From: an uncultured Hyphomicrobiaceae bacterium
Lineage (GTDB): Bacteria > Pseudomonadota > Alphaproteobacteria > Rhizobiales > CAMYJA01
Length of the DNA: 64,000 bases
Assembly (NCBI GenBank): GCA_947258705.1
Contig: CAMYJA010000004.1
Span: 81,079-145,078 of the forward strand
Reading direction: 5' to 3'
Shown here: positions 44,287-54,535 of the stretch, one piece after another
Layout of the letters: each line of letters begins with the position of its first letter
Numbering within the stretch: the first letter of the stretch is position 1
The notes under the pieces: model-generated
The model's input: only the letters and a program-made list of their open reading frames with translations
Told to the model about the DNA's origin: nothing
The model's database searches: none
Position numbers and translations under genes: made by a program

Positions 44287-46602
44287 TCAGTTTCTCGGCT
44301 GACTGAAGCGGCGTTGTTTGCTTTTTTTCTTCAATGTGCGTGTACCGGGGCGGCCGCCCGACGAACGCGCAGCCTTGGAACGGCCAGTTCCGGATTTGGT
44401 TCCGGGATTCTGGCCGAATTTTCCGGCGGCCTGTTCAACAGCGCTTTGTCGCGCCAACGGATCGTTGGCCAAAAGCAGTTCGGTATCTCTCAAACGCTTG
44501 ATTTCGTCCCTCAACCGCGCCGCGTCCTCGAATTCAAGATCGGCAGCAGCAGACTTCATGCGCTTTTCCATATCCGCGATCACGGCTTCGAGATTATGAC
44601 CGACGAGCGGCGTCTGGTCGTCTTCGGAAAATCCGATGTCCACGGTCACGCGGTCATTTTCGTCAGCACTTTTAATGATGTCATGAATGGATTTCTTGAT
44701 GCTTTGAGGTGTGATGCCGTGGGTCTTGTTATAGGCCAATTGCTTCTTTTTGCGCCGCTCGGTCTCTGCCATGGCGCGCTCCATGGATCCGGTTATTTTA
44801 TCGGCATAAAGTATGACCCGCCCCTCGACATTGCGGGCGGCCCGGCCGATGGTCTGGACAAGCGACGTTTCGGAACGGAGGAAGCCTTCCTTGTCCGCAT
44901 CCAGAATGGCGACCAGCGCGCATTCGGGAATGTCGAGCCCCTCACGCAAAAGGTTGATGCCGACCAATATATCGAATGCACCGAGGCGGAGGTCACGGAT
45001 AATTTCAATTCGTTCAAGGGTGTCGATGTCCGAATGCATGTAGCGCACGCGCAATCCCTGCTCGTGGGCGTATTCGGTGAGGTCTTCGGCCATGCGCTTG
45101 GTGAGTGTGGTTACCAGCACGCGGTGTCCGGCGGCGGTGACCAGGCGGCACTCATCCATCAAATCGTCAACCTGCGCGCCGGCCGGACGGATTATGACTT
45201 CCGGATCGGTGAGTCCGGTCGGGCGGATGACCTGCTCGGAAAAGACACCCTGCGTTTCATTGAGTTCCCAGCCCCCCGGGGTGGCGGAGACAAATATGGA
45301 CTGGGGCCGCATGGCGTCCCATTCCTCGAAACGCAAGGGCCGGTTGTCGATACAGGAGGGCAGGCGGAAGCCGAACTCGGCCAGTGTCGTTTTGCGTCGA
45401 TAGTCGCCTTTGAACATGCCGCCGATCTGCGGCACGGACACATGGCTTTCGTCGCAGAAAAGAAGCGTGTTGTCGGGGAGATATTCGAACAGGGTGGGTG
45501 GCGGCTCACCAGGGCCACGACCGGTCAGGTAACGGGAATAATTCTCAATCCCGGCGCATACGCCGGCCGCCTCGAGCATTTCGAGGTCGAACAGGGTCCG
45601 TTGCTCAAGACGTTGAGCCTCGAGCACGCGGCCGATGCCGTGCAACTCGTCGAGCCTTTGCCTGAGTTCTTTTTTGATGCCTTTCAAAGCCTGTCTCAAT
45701 GTGGGCTTCGGGGTGACGTAATGGGAGTTGGCGTATATTTTGACGCTTTTCAACTGATCGGTTTTGGCGCCGGTCAGCGGATCGAATTCCGTGATGCTCT
45801 CGATTTCATCGCCGAAGAGCGACAGGCGCCAGGCACGGTCTTCGAGATGGGCTGGCCACAGTTCGATCGTATCGCCGCGGACGCGGAAGGTTCCGCGTCC
45901 AAAAGCCTGATCGTTGCGCTTGTAGAGCAGATTGACGAATTCACGCAGGATATCGCGTTGGGAAATGCTCTGACCGGCTTCGAGAATGACGGACATGGCG
46001 GTATAGGTCTCGACCGATCCGATGCCGTAAATGCATGAGACGGAGGCCACGATGATAACGTCGTCGCGCTCCAGTAACGAACGGGTGGCGGCGTGGCGCA
46101 TGCGGTCGATCTGTTCATTGATGGTCGCTTCTTTTTCGATATAGGTATCAGAGCGCGGCACATAGGCCTCGGGTTGATAATAGTCATAATAGGAGACGAA
46201 ATATTCGACCGCATTATCGGGGAAAAAGTTTTTGAACTCGCCGTAAAGCTGAGCCGCCAGCGTTTTGTTCGGCGCCAGGATGAGGGCCGGTCTTTGCGTT
46301 TCGGCGATAATATGGGCCATGGTGAAGGTCTTGCCGGATCCGGTCACGCCGAGCAGAACCTGGTTTTGTTCGTTATCGCGGACGCCCCTCACCAGTTCGG
46401 CAATGGCCGTCGGCTGATCACCGCGCGGCTCGAAGTCGGAAACCAGTTTGAACGGCCTTCCGCCCTCGGATTTTTCGGGACGTTCCGGACGATGCGGCAG
46501 AAATACCGGTGCGGCCTCCCCCTGCATCAAAGGGTGTCCATGGATCAGCGGTTGCGGCATTTCGCCGAAACCAGCGGATTCCTTTTTTTTCTGTTTTGCC
46601 AT
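44287..46602 (-). CDS. uvrB: Excinuclease ABC subunit B
   Basis: The damage-verifying helicase of nucleotide excision repair, about 771 residues from the ATG at 46602. Walker [11 protein letters not shown], beta-hairpin region with [12 protein letters not shown], Walker B DESHVS, helicase motifs [32 protein letters not shown] and [13 protein letters not shown], and the C-terminal UvrC-binding UVR motif [22 protein letters not shown]. Beyond the UVR motif there is a 50-residue basic Lys/Arg/Ser/Gly-rich tail ([15 protein letters not shown]) not found in E. coli UvrB. An upstream in-frame ATG (46677) lies within the preceding terminator and is rejected. Confidence 0.96.
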   Translation of the reverse strand: MAKQKKKESAGFGEMPQPLIHGHPLMQGEAAPVFLPHRPERPEKSEGGRPFKLVSDFEPRGDQPTAIAELVRGVRDNEQNQVLLGVTGSGKTFTMAHIIAETQRPALILAPNKTLAAQLYGEFKNFFPDNAVEYFVSYYDYYQPEAYVPRSDTYIEKEATINEQIDRMRHAATRSLLERDDVIIVASVSCIYGIGSVETYTAMSVILEAGQSISQRDILREFVNLLYKRNDQAFGRGTFRVRGDTIELWPAHLEDRAWRLSLFGDEIESITEFDPLTGAKTDQLKSVKIYANSHYVTPKPTLRQALKGIKKELRQRLDELHGIGRVLEAQRLEQRTLFDLEMLEAAGVCAGIENYSRYLTGRGPGEPPPTLFEYLPDNTLLFCDESHVSVPQIGGMFKGDYRRKTTLAEFGFRLPSCIDNRPLRFEEWDAMRPQSIFVSATPGGWELNETQGVFSEQVIRPTGLTDPEVIIRPAGAQVDDLMDECRLVTAAGHRVLVTTLTKRMAEDLTEYAHEQGLRVRYMHSDIDTLERIEIIRDLRLGAFDILVGINLLREGLDIPECALVAILDADKEGFLRSETSLVQTIGRAARNVEGRVILYADKITGSMERAMAETERRKKKQLAYNKTHGITPQSIKKSIHDIIKSADENDRVTVDIGFSEDDQTPLVGHNLEAVIADMEKRMKSAAADLEFEDAARLRDEIKRLRDTELLLANDPLARQSAVEQAAGKFGQNPGTKSGTGRSKAARSSGGRPGTRTLKKKSKQRRFSQPRN

Positions 46603-46675
46603 TATCAGATTGCTTCGGGCTAAACGGTCGCGCTCAAATCGTGGGCACAATATTTCACGTGGGCGCGCGTGCGAC

Positions 46676-46708
46676 AATAAAAAAACCGCGGAGCGTGTTC
46701 CACGGTTT
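46676..46708 (-). terminator. Intrinsic terminator after the 27-residue peptide gene
   Basis: On the minus strand AACCGTGGA and TCCGCGGTT pair (one G-T) around ACACGC, followed by a run of T residues. It stands between the small peptide gene and uvrB, so transcription of the peptide gene should stop before uvrB. Confidence 0.9.
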
Positions 46709-46757
46709 CGAGTTTGGGGGGATGCCTATGATTTTTTTAGTGCTGCCCTACCGGCAT

Positions 46758-46841
46758 TTACAGCAATGAGAGCAGTACTGATACGATCAGACCGGTAGAC
46801 ATGATTACGGCAAGAATATTCAATCTTTGTTTGAGTTCCAT
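46758..46841 (-). CDS. Small single-pass membrane peptide (27 residues)
   Basis: The minus strand encodes a 27-residue peptide starting MELKQRLNILAVIM and ending GLIVSVLLSLL: a short basic N-terminus and one hydrophobic helix. A perfect GGAGG lies 8 bp before the ATG, and an intrinsic terminator follows 50 bp after the stop, so it looks like a complete monocistronic gene. I do not recognise it. It could be a small membrane regulator or a type-I-toxin-like peptide, but no antisense RNA was identified. Evidence is the gene architecture; conservation is untested. Confidence 0.65.
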   Translation of the reverse strand: MELKQRLNILAVIMSTGLIVSVLLSLL

Positions 46842-47327
46842 TTCCGTTGCCTCCGTTTCGGTGACCGGTATTCAATAGGGGGGATGGCCGGTCTTCCGTT
46901 GGATTCAGGTCCCTGGATGCTCGCGTGATACGAAGACATCCGGTTCCAGATTTAAAAGTTTAGGGCCGAAATAAATTGCTTGGCAAGCAGTTTTCACATG
47001 CTGCAATGCGACAAATATTTTGCAATGCGAAATATTATTGCCCGGTTTCACTTGATGGCTCTAATATTCCGAGTCCATTCGACAAAATATCGTGTGTAAT
47101 TCTGAATTTAACTTTTCAGACTCGTTGAATACTCATTGAGCGGACTTTGCCGCATTGCGGTGGCGTTGCTGTTGATTACATCGTAATGTGACGGTGGCAA
47201 AGGGCGATTACGCATTACCGAAATGGTCAATCACACGGTAATTTGTTTTTTTACCGGATTCTCGTGTAGTGACTTGGCGTCGTGGCGGCAGCGTTTGGCC
47301 GGGAAATGAATATGGAGTTTCGGGCTT
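46842..47327. promoter_or_regulatory. Promoter region of the acuI-like gene with repeated motifs
   Basis: This gene-free gap has a direct repeat, TGCAATGCGACAAATATT (47002-47019) and TGCAATGCGAAATATT (47021-47036). There are also several ATTAC/GTAAT elements: ATTAC-ATC-GTAAT (47175-47187) and the inverted repeat ATTACCG (47214-47220)/CGGTAAT (47236-47242). They lie 86-325 bp before the downstream start codon and may bind regulators. Confidence 0.45.
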
Positions 47328-48314
47328 ATGGAGCATTTCAAGGCATTACTTCTTTCGAAGGGCGAACAGGGTCAAACGGCGGAATGGGTTGAATTGGGAT
47401 TGGACGACCTGATGGAGGGCGATGTCCTTATCAGGGTCAGCCACAGCAGCATCAATTACAAGGACGGACTGGCGGTGACGGGCAAGGCCCCCATCGCACG
47501 GCGTTATCCTCTCATTCCGGGCATCGATCTCGCCGGTACCGTGGAGCGGTCGGATCATCCTTCGTTCAATGCCGGCGACGAGGTGGTGATCACCGGCCGC
47601 GAGATCGGGGAGTCCCATCATGGCGGCTATGCGCAGATGGCACGGGTGCCGGGTGACTGGATCGTGGCCAAACCGGAAAACATGAGCCTGGCGCAGACAA
47701 TGGCGGTTGGCACGGCGGGTTTTACGGCCATGCTCTCGGTGATGGCGCTCGAACGCCATGACGTGACGCCGGACAAGGGGCCTGTTCTGGTAACCGGTGC
47801 GGCGGGCGGTGTCGGCTCGACATCCGTGGTGCTTTTGTCAAAGCTTGGATATGAGGTGCATGCCTCGACCGGCCGATTGCAGGAGGGGGGCTATCTCAAG
47901 GATCTTGGCGCCGTTGAACTGGTTGACAGAAACACGCTGTCCGAGCCCGGCAAGCCGCTTCAGGCCGAGCGCTGGGCCGGCGCGATCGACAGTGTCGGCA
48001 GTCATACGCTGGCCAATGTTCTTGCACAGACCAAATTCGGCGGCACGGTCACGGCGTGCGGGCTGGCGCAGGGGGCGGATCTCAAAATGACGGTCATGCC
48101 CTTTATCCTGCGCAACGTGACGCTGGCGGGTATCAATTCGGGGCCGATCCCACGGGATCGCCGGGTCGAAGCCTGGCGGCGATTGGGGCAGGAACTCGAT
48201 CTCGACAAGCTTGATGCCATGACTTCGATTCGCAAGCTCGACGATATTTTCGAACTCGCCGACGAGATCACCCATGGCCGGGTGCGAGGCCGGATGGTGC
48301 TGGAAGTGGATTGA
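47328..48314 (+). CDS. acuI: NADPH-dependent acryloyl-CoA reductase-like oxidoreductase
   Basis: A 328-residue zinc-independent medium-chain reductase of the AcuI/YhdH group, reducing acryloyl-CoA to propionyl-CoA with NADPH. Matches: HSSINYKDGLAVTGKAPIARRYPLIPGIDLAGTV, GESHHGGYAQMARVPGDW, the cofactor motif VLVTGAAGGVGSTSVVLLSKLGYEV, VGSHTLANVLAQTKFGGTVTACGLAQG and PFILRNVTLAGINS. In DMSP-degrading bacteria AcuI detoxifies acryloyl-CoA, but YhdH-type enzymes are widespread, and no other DMSP gene is present here. It is a single gene with a long 5' region. Confidence 0.88.
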   Translation: MEHFKALLLSKGEQGQTAEWVELGLDDLMEGDVLIRVSHSSINYKDGLAVTGKAPIARRYPLIPGIDLAGTVERSDHPSFNAGDEVVITGREIGESHHGGYAQMARVPGDWIVAKPENMSLAQTMAVGTAGFTAMLSVMALERHDVTPDKGPVLVTGAAGGVGSTSVVLLSKLGYEVHASTGRLQEGGYLKDLGAVELVDRNTLSEPGKPLQAERWAGAIDSVGSHTLANVLAQTKFGGTVTACGLAQGADLKMTVMPFILRNVTLAGINSGPIPRDRRVEAWRRLGQELDLDKLDAMTSIRKLDDIFELADEITHGRVRGRMVLEVD

Positions 48315-48441
48315 TACGGTATTGAGCGAAAAACTAAATTAACCATGACGTCAAATTGAGGACAAAATATTCAGCTCTCTTGCGCTTTCGGGGAAGGGGT
48401 GTTCATAGAGTTTTTGGAATATTAAGGCCACATTGTCCTCG

Positions 48442-49149
48442 ATGAAAAACCTTGGCGTCCCATTTTTTTGTGCGGTTCTGCTCGCGGCCGGCCTTCAGGG
48501 CTGCGGCGCGGGTAACTCGATTATCAGCACCGAGCCCTATTTCACCTCGAAATCCGAACCCTGGCGGCGACAAAGCGAAATCGCCTGTCTGAACAGCCGC
48601 CCCATGGCGCGGGCGTCGTTCATTCGTGATCATGCGGGGGCGCGGGCGCGTTCGGGGCTTGGCGCGCCTAAGGTATGCGGTGCTGTCCGGCCGCTGGAGG
48701 TTTCGGCGACGGCGGGGGGCGCCATTGCGCTTGAACCGCGGGCCATTCTTCGCTGTCCCATGGTGCCGGTTCTGGATGGCTGGGCTCGTGATGTGGTGCA
48801 GCCTGCGGCCTTTCGCGCGTTTGGCGAGCCGGTTGTGTCGTTGAAGGTGATTTCATCCTATTCATGCCGCCCCAGGAACAATAAGCCCGGCGCGCGATTG
48901 TCGGAGCATGGTTATGCCAACGCCATCGATATTGCATCGTTTCGACTGGCCAGCGGACGGGTGGTGAAAGTTGAGCATGGCTGGCGTTCGGGTGGGCCGG
49001 ATCAGGGATTTTTACGACAGGTGCACAAGCGGGCATGCGATCACTTCGCCACGGTTCTCGGACCCGATGCGGACCGGCACCATTATAACCATTTCCATCT
49101 TGATCTTGCCCGGCACGGAAAAAGCGGCGGCAAACATTATTGCCGGTAA
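48442..49149 (+). CDS. Extensin-like (DUF/ExtensinC) lipoprotein
   Basis: A 235-residue exported protein with a lipoprotein signal (MKNLGVPFFCAVLLAAGLQGC). The C-terminal extensin-like domain is clear: LSEHGYANAIDIASFRLASGR and HHYNHFHLDLARHG provide the His/Asp residues of a peptidase-like zinc fold. Several cysteines (CPMVPVLDGW, CGAVRPLEV, SYSCRPRN) fit the family. A cell-wall role is presumed. I start at the ATG 48442; TTG at 48433 is in frame but unneeded. Confidence 0.88.
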   Translation: MKNLGVPFFCAVLLAAGLQGCGAGNSIISTEPYFTSKSEPWRRQSEIACLNSRPMARASFIRDHAGARARSGLGAPKVCGAVRPLEVSATAGGAIALEPRAILRCPMVPVLDGWARDVVQPAAFRAFGEPVVSLKVISSYSCRPRNNKPGARLSEHGYANAIDIASFRLASGRVVKVEHGWRSGGPDQGFLRQVHKRACDHFATVLGPDADRHHYNHFHLDLARHGKSGGKHYCR

Positions 49150-49183
49150 TTTCGCGGGCTGGATGAATGATACGTCTTTACGC

Positions 49184-51061
49184 CTAGTTCCGGATCTTAA
49201 CTCGCAGCTTGCCGGAATGGACCGCGCCATCGCCGCTATGCGAGGAATAGCCGTATGAGACGTCCAGCGAAACCGCGTCCGTGAGGTTGCCATTGGCACC
49301 GGCCTTGAAATAAAGGCCGCGCGCATCCGGATCGTCGACGGCGACATTGACCAACTGCGCTGTGTTATTTGCAAGGCCAACGGCGATATCGTCCTCGCTG
49401 TAATTGACAAATTCCTCATAACCGATTTCAGCAAACACGGCCGCCCCGGAGGAGGCAAGCTTCGTGGCTGCACGCAGTCGCGCCGAGGCGAGAACAGCGT
49501 CCGTGTTGCGATCCTCATATGAGCGAGCCAGTATCGGTGCCTCTTCGTCATATCCCGCGATATGAGCGCCGACATATTCGATGCGGCCGGCTGGAATGAT
49601 GGCGATGGAACCAAATTCGAGCAGGGCACCGGCTTCGGCCGCGGCACCGTATTGGTAACCGCTGGTGGCGCCGTCGGCCCTGACATTTCCGAGGCCCACA
49701 TTGCGCTCAATATCATTGAATGCGGTGACGGCAGCGCCGATTTCGGCGGTTGCGAAAAACGGAGCGAAATAGGCCGAACCGTAAATGTCGCCCTGGCCGA
49801 CGACGACATCCGATTTGATTGCGGTGGCGCCAATATCGCCGAACATGATGGCACCCGATCCGCCGACGAGGAAATTGCCCATCTGCTTGTCGAGGCCGCC
49901 GCGCACGCCGTAAAGACCGTAATCATAGGATGCGCGATTGCCGCTGGCATCTATATCACCGTCGATACCAATGACTTCGGCATAAAGGCCATTTTGCTGG
50001 GCATAGGTGCCGTGGAGCCAGGACATGGCGCGATCAAAGGCAGCGTCGCTTGCGCTTAGCCGCGACCAGACGCCGACCTCGCCAAAAGCCGCCGTGGATT
50101 CAGCGCCCTGGGCGTATCCGAGCGTCAGGAGCGCGAACTGAGCAATAACGGCATGACTGATGGCGGTCGGATGAACGCTGTCCCAGAAGAGATACTGATT
50201 CTGAACGTCGAGGGGGCTTACGGCACATAACGATGCCGTGCAAGCCTCCGTCACATTCGTCAAGCCGAAGCCTGCCGGGTTGGCGATCACCGCATCAAAC
50301 AAACCCGCCAGATCCATCTGGACGATGTTTGCAGTCGGATTCGCTGAAGCGAGTGTGGCCAGCCCCGCATCAATTGTGCCGTTGATAGTGGCGGAGATTA
50401 GGAAGCCGCCTGAAGCCGCCAGCGGATTTGTGTTGAATGCCGGGGTCGCACCAATATTGGGAAGGTTGGAAACCAGAATGGTTTGAGCTCCGACGCCCAG
50501 TAGTTGCCCGACATCGGTGACGACATTGGTGCCGATGGTTATTCCTTCAGCCGTCACTTGAGCCTGGGTCGGGGCGGGATTTGCGTCAAAGAAGTCAAAG
50601 ACGTCATTGGCGCCCGCGAGCAGCGTAAAGAGCGTGTTCGCTGGAACACCGCCGCCGCCGAGACCGGCCTGATAAGCGCCGATCTGGTTAGGGACGCCTG
50701 ACGGGATGCCCGATACGAATTGACCCGGGGGAACGAGATCGCTTCGCGCACCGCCGATGGCAAAATTCTGATTGCCGGTGCCGGTGACAACTGCGCCTGG
50801 TGGAACGCCGATCATGATGGCGCCGTCATTGTCCATCGGGCCGTTGAGAAGCTCAACCCATGTGGGGCCGTTGGAGAAGCGGCCGTCGAAATAGGGGGGT
50901 GGCGGGCCGGCACCGCCCGATATGGCGAAGGCGTTGCCATTGTCGCTCAGACTGTCGCCAAAGGAGACGACGCTGTCAAAGGACTGGGCAGATGACGAAA
51001 CAGGTGTTGTGAGAACAATCGGGAATGCAAGCAACAGAGTTGCCAATATACGCGCGAACAT
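49184..51061 (-). CDS. GDSL-type autotransporter esterase
   Basis: A 625-residue outer-membrane protein. The signal peptide ends near SSSAQS. The GDSL lipase passenger follows: SFGDSLSDNGNAF (nucleophile Ser37), GGARSD, LLAGANDVFDFF (the GxND block) and FWDSVHPTAISH (catalytic Asp/His). From about residue 345 there is an autotransporter beta-barrel (for example YDYGLYGVRGGLDKQMGNFLVGG, VSLDVSYGYSSHSG), ending LRVKIRN. This is the EstA/EstP architecture, an esterase displayed on the cell surface. The ATG at 51061 follows a GGGGGGG tract. The long gap to the next gene is full of repeats. Confidence 0.93.
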   Translation of the reverse strand: MFARILATLLLAFPIVLTTPVSSSAQSFDSVVSFGDSLSDNGNAFAISGGAGPPPPYFDGRFSNGPTWVELLNGPMDNDGAIMIGVPPGAVVTGTGNQNFAIGGARSDLVPPGQFVSGIPSGVPNQIGAYQAGLGGGGVPANTLFTLLAGANDVFDFFDANPAPTQAQVTAEGITIGTNVVTDVGQLLGVGAQTILVSNLPNIGATPAFNTNPLAASGGFLISATINGTIDAGLATLASANPTANIVQMDLAGLFDAVIANPAGFGLTNVTEACTASLCAVSPLDVQNQYLFWDSVHPTAISHAVIAQFALLTLGYAQGAESTAAFGEVGVWSRLSASDAAFDRAMSWLHGTYAQQNGLYAEVIGIDGDIDASGNRASYDYGLYGVRGGLDKQMGNFLVGGSGAIMFGDIGATAIKSDVVVGQGDIYGSAYFAPFFATAEIGAAVTAFNDIERNVGLGNVRADGATSGYQYGAAAEAGALLEFGSIAIIPAGRIEYVGAHIAGYDEEAPILARSYEDRNTDAVLASARLRAATKLASSGAAVFAEIGYEEFVNYSEDDIAVGLANNTAQLVNVAVDDPDARGLYFKAGANGNLTDAVSLDVSYGYSSHSGDGAVHSGKLRVKIRN

Positions 51062-51284
51062 GAAATTCCCCCCCAGGAACACGAACTCATTTGTGCGATT
51101 TCTGCACTGGAATACACGGCTTATTTCACAACAATTATATTGGTGACGCAAACGTCAACTGTGAGATTAGCAGATTTGCGCCGAAGAATTGGTCAGAACT
51201 GTTGCCTGTGCGACACAAAAGCCAGAGTCCGGCCTAAGTGATTTCTATGGTCATGTCAGTTGGCTCATGGATTTCCGTTTTTCC

Positions 51285-51990
51285 TCGGGGGCTTTGTTTT
51301 CGCTTACGGGTATCTGTTTTGTCTCACGTGCTGTTCGCCGTTACACGGCGGCACTCCGGCGGGGCGGGCCTAAGGCCCGAGGCGCTAGCGCCATTGTCGA
51401 CTACTGAGGTTGTTACCCGGCTGAACCGATTTATTACTGCGGCGCTGTCGGGTTTGGTTGAGAGGCGAGATGGCCTTGGGGTTTGTTTTCGCTTACGGCT
51501 ATTCCGTGTCTTCGACACGGGCCTGCGCGGGCACGGCGCAACGCGCCGGGGACCCTTGGTCCCTTGCCGCAGAAAATAACTATATTTTCTGCTCCTGTAT
51601 TCGCTCACGTGGCGAGAATAACAATTCCGTCTTGCCCATGCAGGGAACTCGTTCCTGGGCATCCAAGCACGTATTCGGGGGACGTGACATTTGCAGCGTC
51701 GCGTACGCTGATGGTCGCATGGGTTCCCGCTTTTTTTTCCTGCCTGTCTCCGACAGGACGCGGGAAAGACGAGGAGGTGAGGGTGTCTCGGGCTCTGTTT
51801 TTCGCTCACGGCCATATCCGCGCCTAAGGCGCGGGGCCTCCGCGGGGGCGGCGCATTTTCTGCGATCAGCTTATCCGTGCTCGCCAGACACTAGGTGTCA
51901 GCTCAGCCGGGCTGATCTTGAGGCCCGGAGCACGCTTGTGCTCAGTCCGCTTTGGCATGGGAATGTCAGCTCCTCCGTTGAGGTTCATTG
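51285..51990. repeat. Second large mosaic repeat block
   Basis: Between the autotransporter start (51061) and the acyl-CoA synthetase (52133) about 700 bp consist of modules seen elsewhere: module B (51318-51400), module C (GGGGACCCTTGGTCCCTTG with AGAAAATAACTATATTTT, 51536-51599), module D (51603-51705) and a palindrome GGTTCCCGC/CGCGGGAAAGACGAGG (51722-51774) split by a T-rich insert with CTGCCTGTCTCCGACAGG (51731-51757). A GCGCCTAAGGCGCGG module like that at 18660 (51832-51846) and a CCCGGAGCACGCTTGTGCTCAG stretch (about 51933-51955) complete it. No gene is supported. Confidence 0.9.
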
Positions 51991-52132
51991 TTACGCTTGT
52001 CCCAGCGGCGGTCGGTGTCCTCGCAGGTGTTGAGTTGTCCGCCGGGTTGATCTTGACTTTGTCATTTCTCGATTGCTGCGATAGAGTTGGCGCGAAAAAA
52101 AATTAAAAGACGTCCAGGGAGGAGTTCGAGCG

Positions 52133-53716
52133 ATGGCAGATCAGTTGGAATTTGATTTGGAGGCGACCCGGCAGACTTTGTTCGAGGCCTTTCTTCAGGC
52201 GCGTGACAAATACGGCAAGGGGACGGAATGCGTTGAGGATATCGAGCATCAGCCTTTGACCTATCAAAGGGTTGTATTGGGGGCGCTGATACTGGGCGAC
52301 AAGCTGGCTCAAATGACGACAAGGGGCGAGGCCGTGGGCGTTTTTCTTCCCAACGTTCAAGGGACGGTCGTCACGTTGATGGGGCTTTCGCTAATGGGGC
52401 GCGTTCCGGCCATGCTTAATTTTTCGGCGGGGCTGAAAAATCTGCGGTCCGCCGTCGCAACAGCGGAGATCAGGACTATTGTCACGTCGCGGCGGTTTAT
52501 CGAGACTGCGCAACTCGAAGACATTATCAAGGGATTGAAACAGGACAACGGGGTATCGGGGGCACGTATCGTCTATCTCGAGGATGTGCGGACCGACATC
52601 GGGGCGCTCGACAAGGTAAAGGGGCTCATGCGGTCACGGTCGGCGCTCAAGTTTCATCGCTCATTCGGGGTGAAGCCGGATGATGCGGCGATCATTCTTT
52701 TTACGTCGGGCTCGGAAGGTTCGCCGAAAGGCGTTGTGTTGTCCCATGCTAATCTGGTTGCCAATGTAATGCAGATCGCGGTTCATGGCGGCGACCGTTT
52801 CAACAGCTCGCAGATTATCATGAACCCGCTTCCGATGTTTCATTCCTACGGGCTGACGGCCGGCACGTTGCTCGGGCTTTTTCACGGCATGAAAGTGGTG
52901 CTTTATCCGAGCCCGCTTCACTACCGCGAAATTCCCAAATTCATCGCCAAGACAAAAGCAACCGTCCTGTTCGGGACGGATACGTTTCTGCGTGGTTATG
53001 CGCGCTCGGCCAGTGCGGGAAGTCTCGACAGCATCGATCTGGTGGTCACGGGTGCGGAACGCGTGAAGGATGATAATTTCCAGACCTGGAGCGAATTTGG
53101 CACGACCATTCTCGAGGGATACGGGGCGACGGAATGCGCGCCGGTTGTGGCCTGTTGCCAGCCCGACAAAATGAAACGTGGAACGGTGGGGCCTCTCCTG
53201 GCCGGGATGGAATGGCGGCTTGAACCGGTCGAGGGGATCGATGAGGGCGGCCGGCTGGTCGTGCGCGGCCCGAATGTGATGAAGGGTTATCTATTTGCGG
53301 ATCAGCCGGGTGTTCTGCAGCCGCCGGAAGGAGGATGGCACGATACGGGCGACATCGTAGAGGTTGACGAAGACGGAATTGTCTCCATCAAGGGGCGGGC
53401 CAAGCGGTTTGCCAAAATCGGTGGGGAGATGGTGTCGCTGGCGGCGGTGGAGATGATGGTCGCGGAGTTCTGGGAGGAAGACAATCATGTCGTCCTCAGT
53501 CAGCCGCATCCGAAAAAGGGCGAGCAATTACTGCTCGTCACAGACAAGTCCGATGCGGAACGCGCACCGCTCATCGAATGCGCACGCGTCAAGGGGCTGC
53601 CCGAGCTATGGGTGCCGCGCTCCATTCTCATCGTGCCGGAAATCCCGGTGATGGGGACGGGCAAGGTCGACCTGGTGTCGACAGAGAGACTGGTAACGGA
53701 GTTGGCGGCTGAATAG
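52133..53716 (+). CDS. AMP-forming acyl-CoA synthetase (Aas C-terminal-domain type)
   Basis: A 527-residue adenylate-forming enzyme activating fatty acids. Motifs: P-loop-like ILFTSGSEGSPKGVVLSH, PMFHSYGLTAGTLLGLFHGMKVVLYPSPLHYREIP, GYGATECAPVV, WHDTGDIVEVDEDG, GRAKRFAKIGGEMVS and GTGKVDL. The whole resembles the synthetase half of 2-acylglycerophosphoethanolamine acyltransferase/synthetase (Aas) rather than FadD, but no acyltransferase domain is fused. It may recycle fatty acids into phospholipids; this is an inference. The ATG has a GGAGG site. Confidence 0.9.
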   Translation: MADQLEFDLEATRQTLFEAFLQARDKYGKGTECVEDIEHQPLTYQRVVLGALILGDKLAQMTTRGEAVGVFLPNVQGTVVTLMGLSLMGRVPAMLNFSAGLKNLRSAVATAEIRTIVTSRRFIETAQLEDIIKGLKQDNGVSGARIVYLEDVRTDIGALDKVKGLMRSRSALKFHRSFGVKPDDAAIILFTSGSEGSPKGVVLSHANLVANVMQIAVHGGDRFNSSQIIMNPLPMFHSYGLTAGTLLGLFHGMKVVLYPSPLHYREIPKFIAKTKATVLFGTDTFLRGYARSASAGSLDSIDLVVTGAERVKDDNFQTWSEFGTTILEGYGATECAPVVACCQPDKMKRGTVGPLLAGMEWRLEPVEGIDEGGRLVVRGPNVMKGYLFADQPGVLQPPEGGWHDTGDIVEVDEDGIVSIKGRAKRFAKIGGEMVSLAAVEMMVAEFWEEDNHVVLSQPHPKKGEQLLLVTDKSDAERAPLIECARVKGLPELWVPRSILIVPEIPVMGTGKVDLVSTERLVTELAAE

Positions 53717-53790
53717 GGGCGCTGCGGTCGGCACGGAACAGCTGAAGCCGAGCCTTTGAGGCAGGGGCGGCTGTTATTTTCGATTTTTTC

Positions 53791-54411
53791 TTAACGCCTG
53801 ATCAAACGGAAATAGGAAAATTTCTGTTCCTTGCCGGTGGGTGTCATGTGTGTTTCCGATGCCTCCTCAACCAGCCTGAATTCTTCTCCAAGTTCATAAA
53901 GAAGCCCGCTTGCATCATATTGCACGATATCCAGACCGCTGCATTTGGTCGGTCCGCCGATTGCAAATGCCGCAAGAACGACATGGCCCTGTGGCCTTAC
54001 CGCTTTTTTGAGCGCTTGCACATATTTGATCCGGTCAGTTTTCCCTGTCAAAAAATGAAAAACCGCACGATCGTGCCACAGGGCATAGAGATGTTCAGGA
54101 AGAAATTCCGTGATGTCTGCTTCAAGCCATTCTGTGTTATCCGCTTTGGTCCCCAATCTCTGCCTAGCCAATTCAAGTGACTTTTTTGAAATATCGAGTA
54201 TGGCGAGACGCGAATATCCGGCAGCATGCAGGTGATCAACCAGGTTGGACGCTCCGCCACCGACATCAATAATATATTCGTCTTTCTCGATGCCCGTTTC
54301 TTTAATCAAGCGTAATGACAGGGTCGGCTCCAGCTGATACCAGCTTACTTCCGACGGTGATTTGTCGGAATATTGCTTCTCCCAATGTTCTTTTCTATCC
54401 GACGACTTCAT
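53791..54411 (-). CDS. SAM-dependent class I methyltransferase
   Basis: A 206-residue cytosolic methyltransferase. It starts MKSSDRKEHWEKQYSDKSPSEVSWYQ and has the SAM-binding motif I YIIDVGGGASNLVDHLH, acidic motif LAILDISKKSLELARQRL, WLEADITEF and DRAVFHFLTGKTDRIKYVQALKKAVRPQGHVVLAAFA. The substrate cannot be told from sequence; it resembles the tellurite-resistance/thiopurine group and related small-molecule methyltransferases. It converges with the acyl-CoA synthetase gene. Confidence 0.85.
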   Translation of the reverse strand: MKSSDRKEHWEKQYSDKSPSEVSWYQLEPTLSLRLIKETGIEKDEYIIDVGGGASNLVDHLHAAGYSRLAILDISKKSLELARQRLGTKADNTEWLEADITEFLPEHLYALWHDRAVFHFLTGKTDRIKYVQALKKAVRPQGHVVLAAFAIGGPTKCSGLDIVQYDASGLLYELGEEFRLVEEASETHMTPTGKEQKFSYFRLIRR

Positions 54412-54535
54412 TTGACGCCTCTTGCGACTGGGGGACAGTTTAAAATAGCGTATTTGAGGGAATTCTACGCGATAAGGATCGAAATGGTGCAGAAAATCGA
54501 CCTCCTGGGACTGCTACACAATAGCGCATTCAGGT

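Noticed and set aside
44230..46038. 602-codon open frame on the plus strand opposite uvrB
   Set aside because: Antisense to conserved helicase motifs of uvrB; no plausible protein features or ribosome site.
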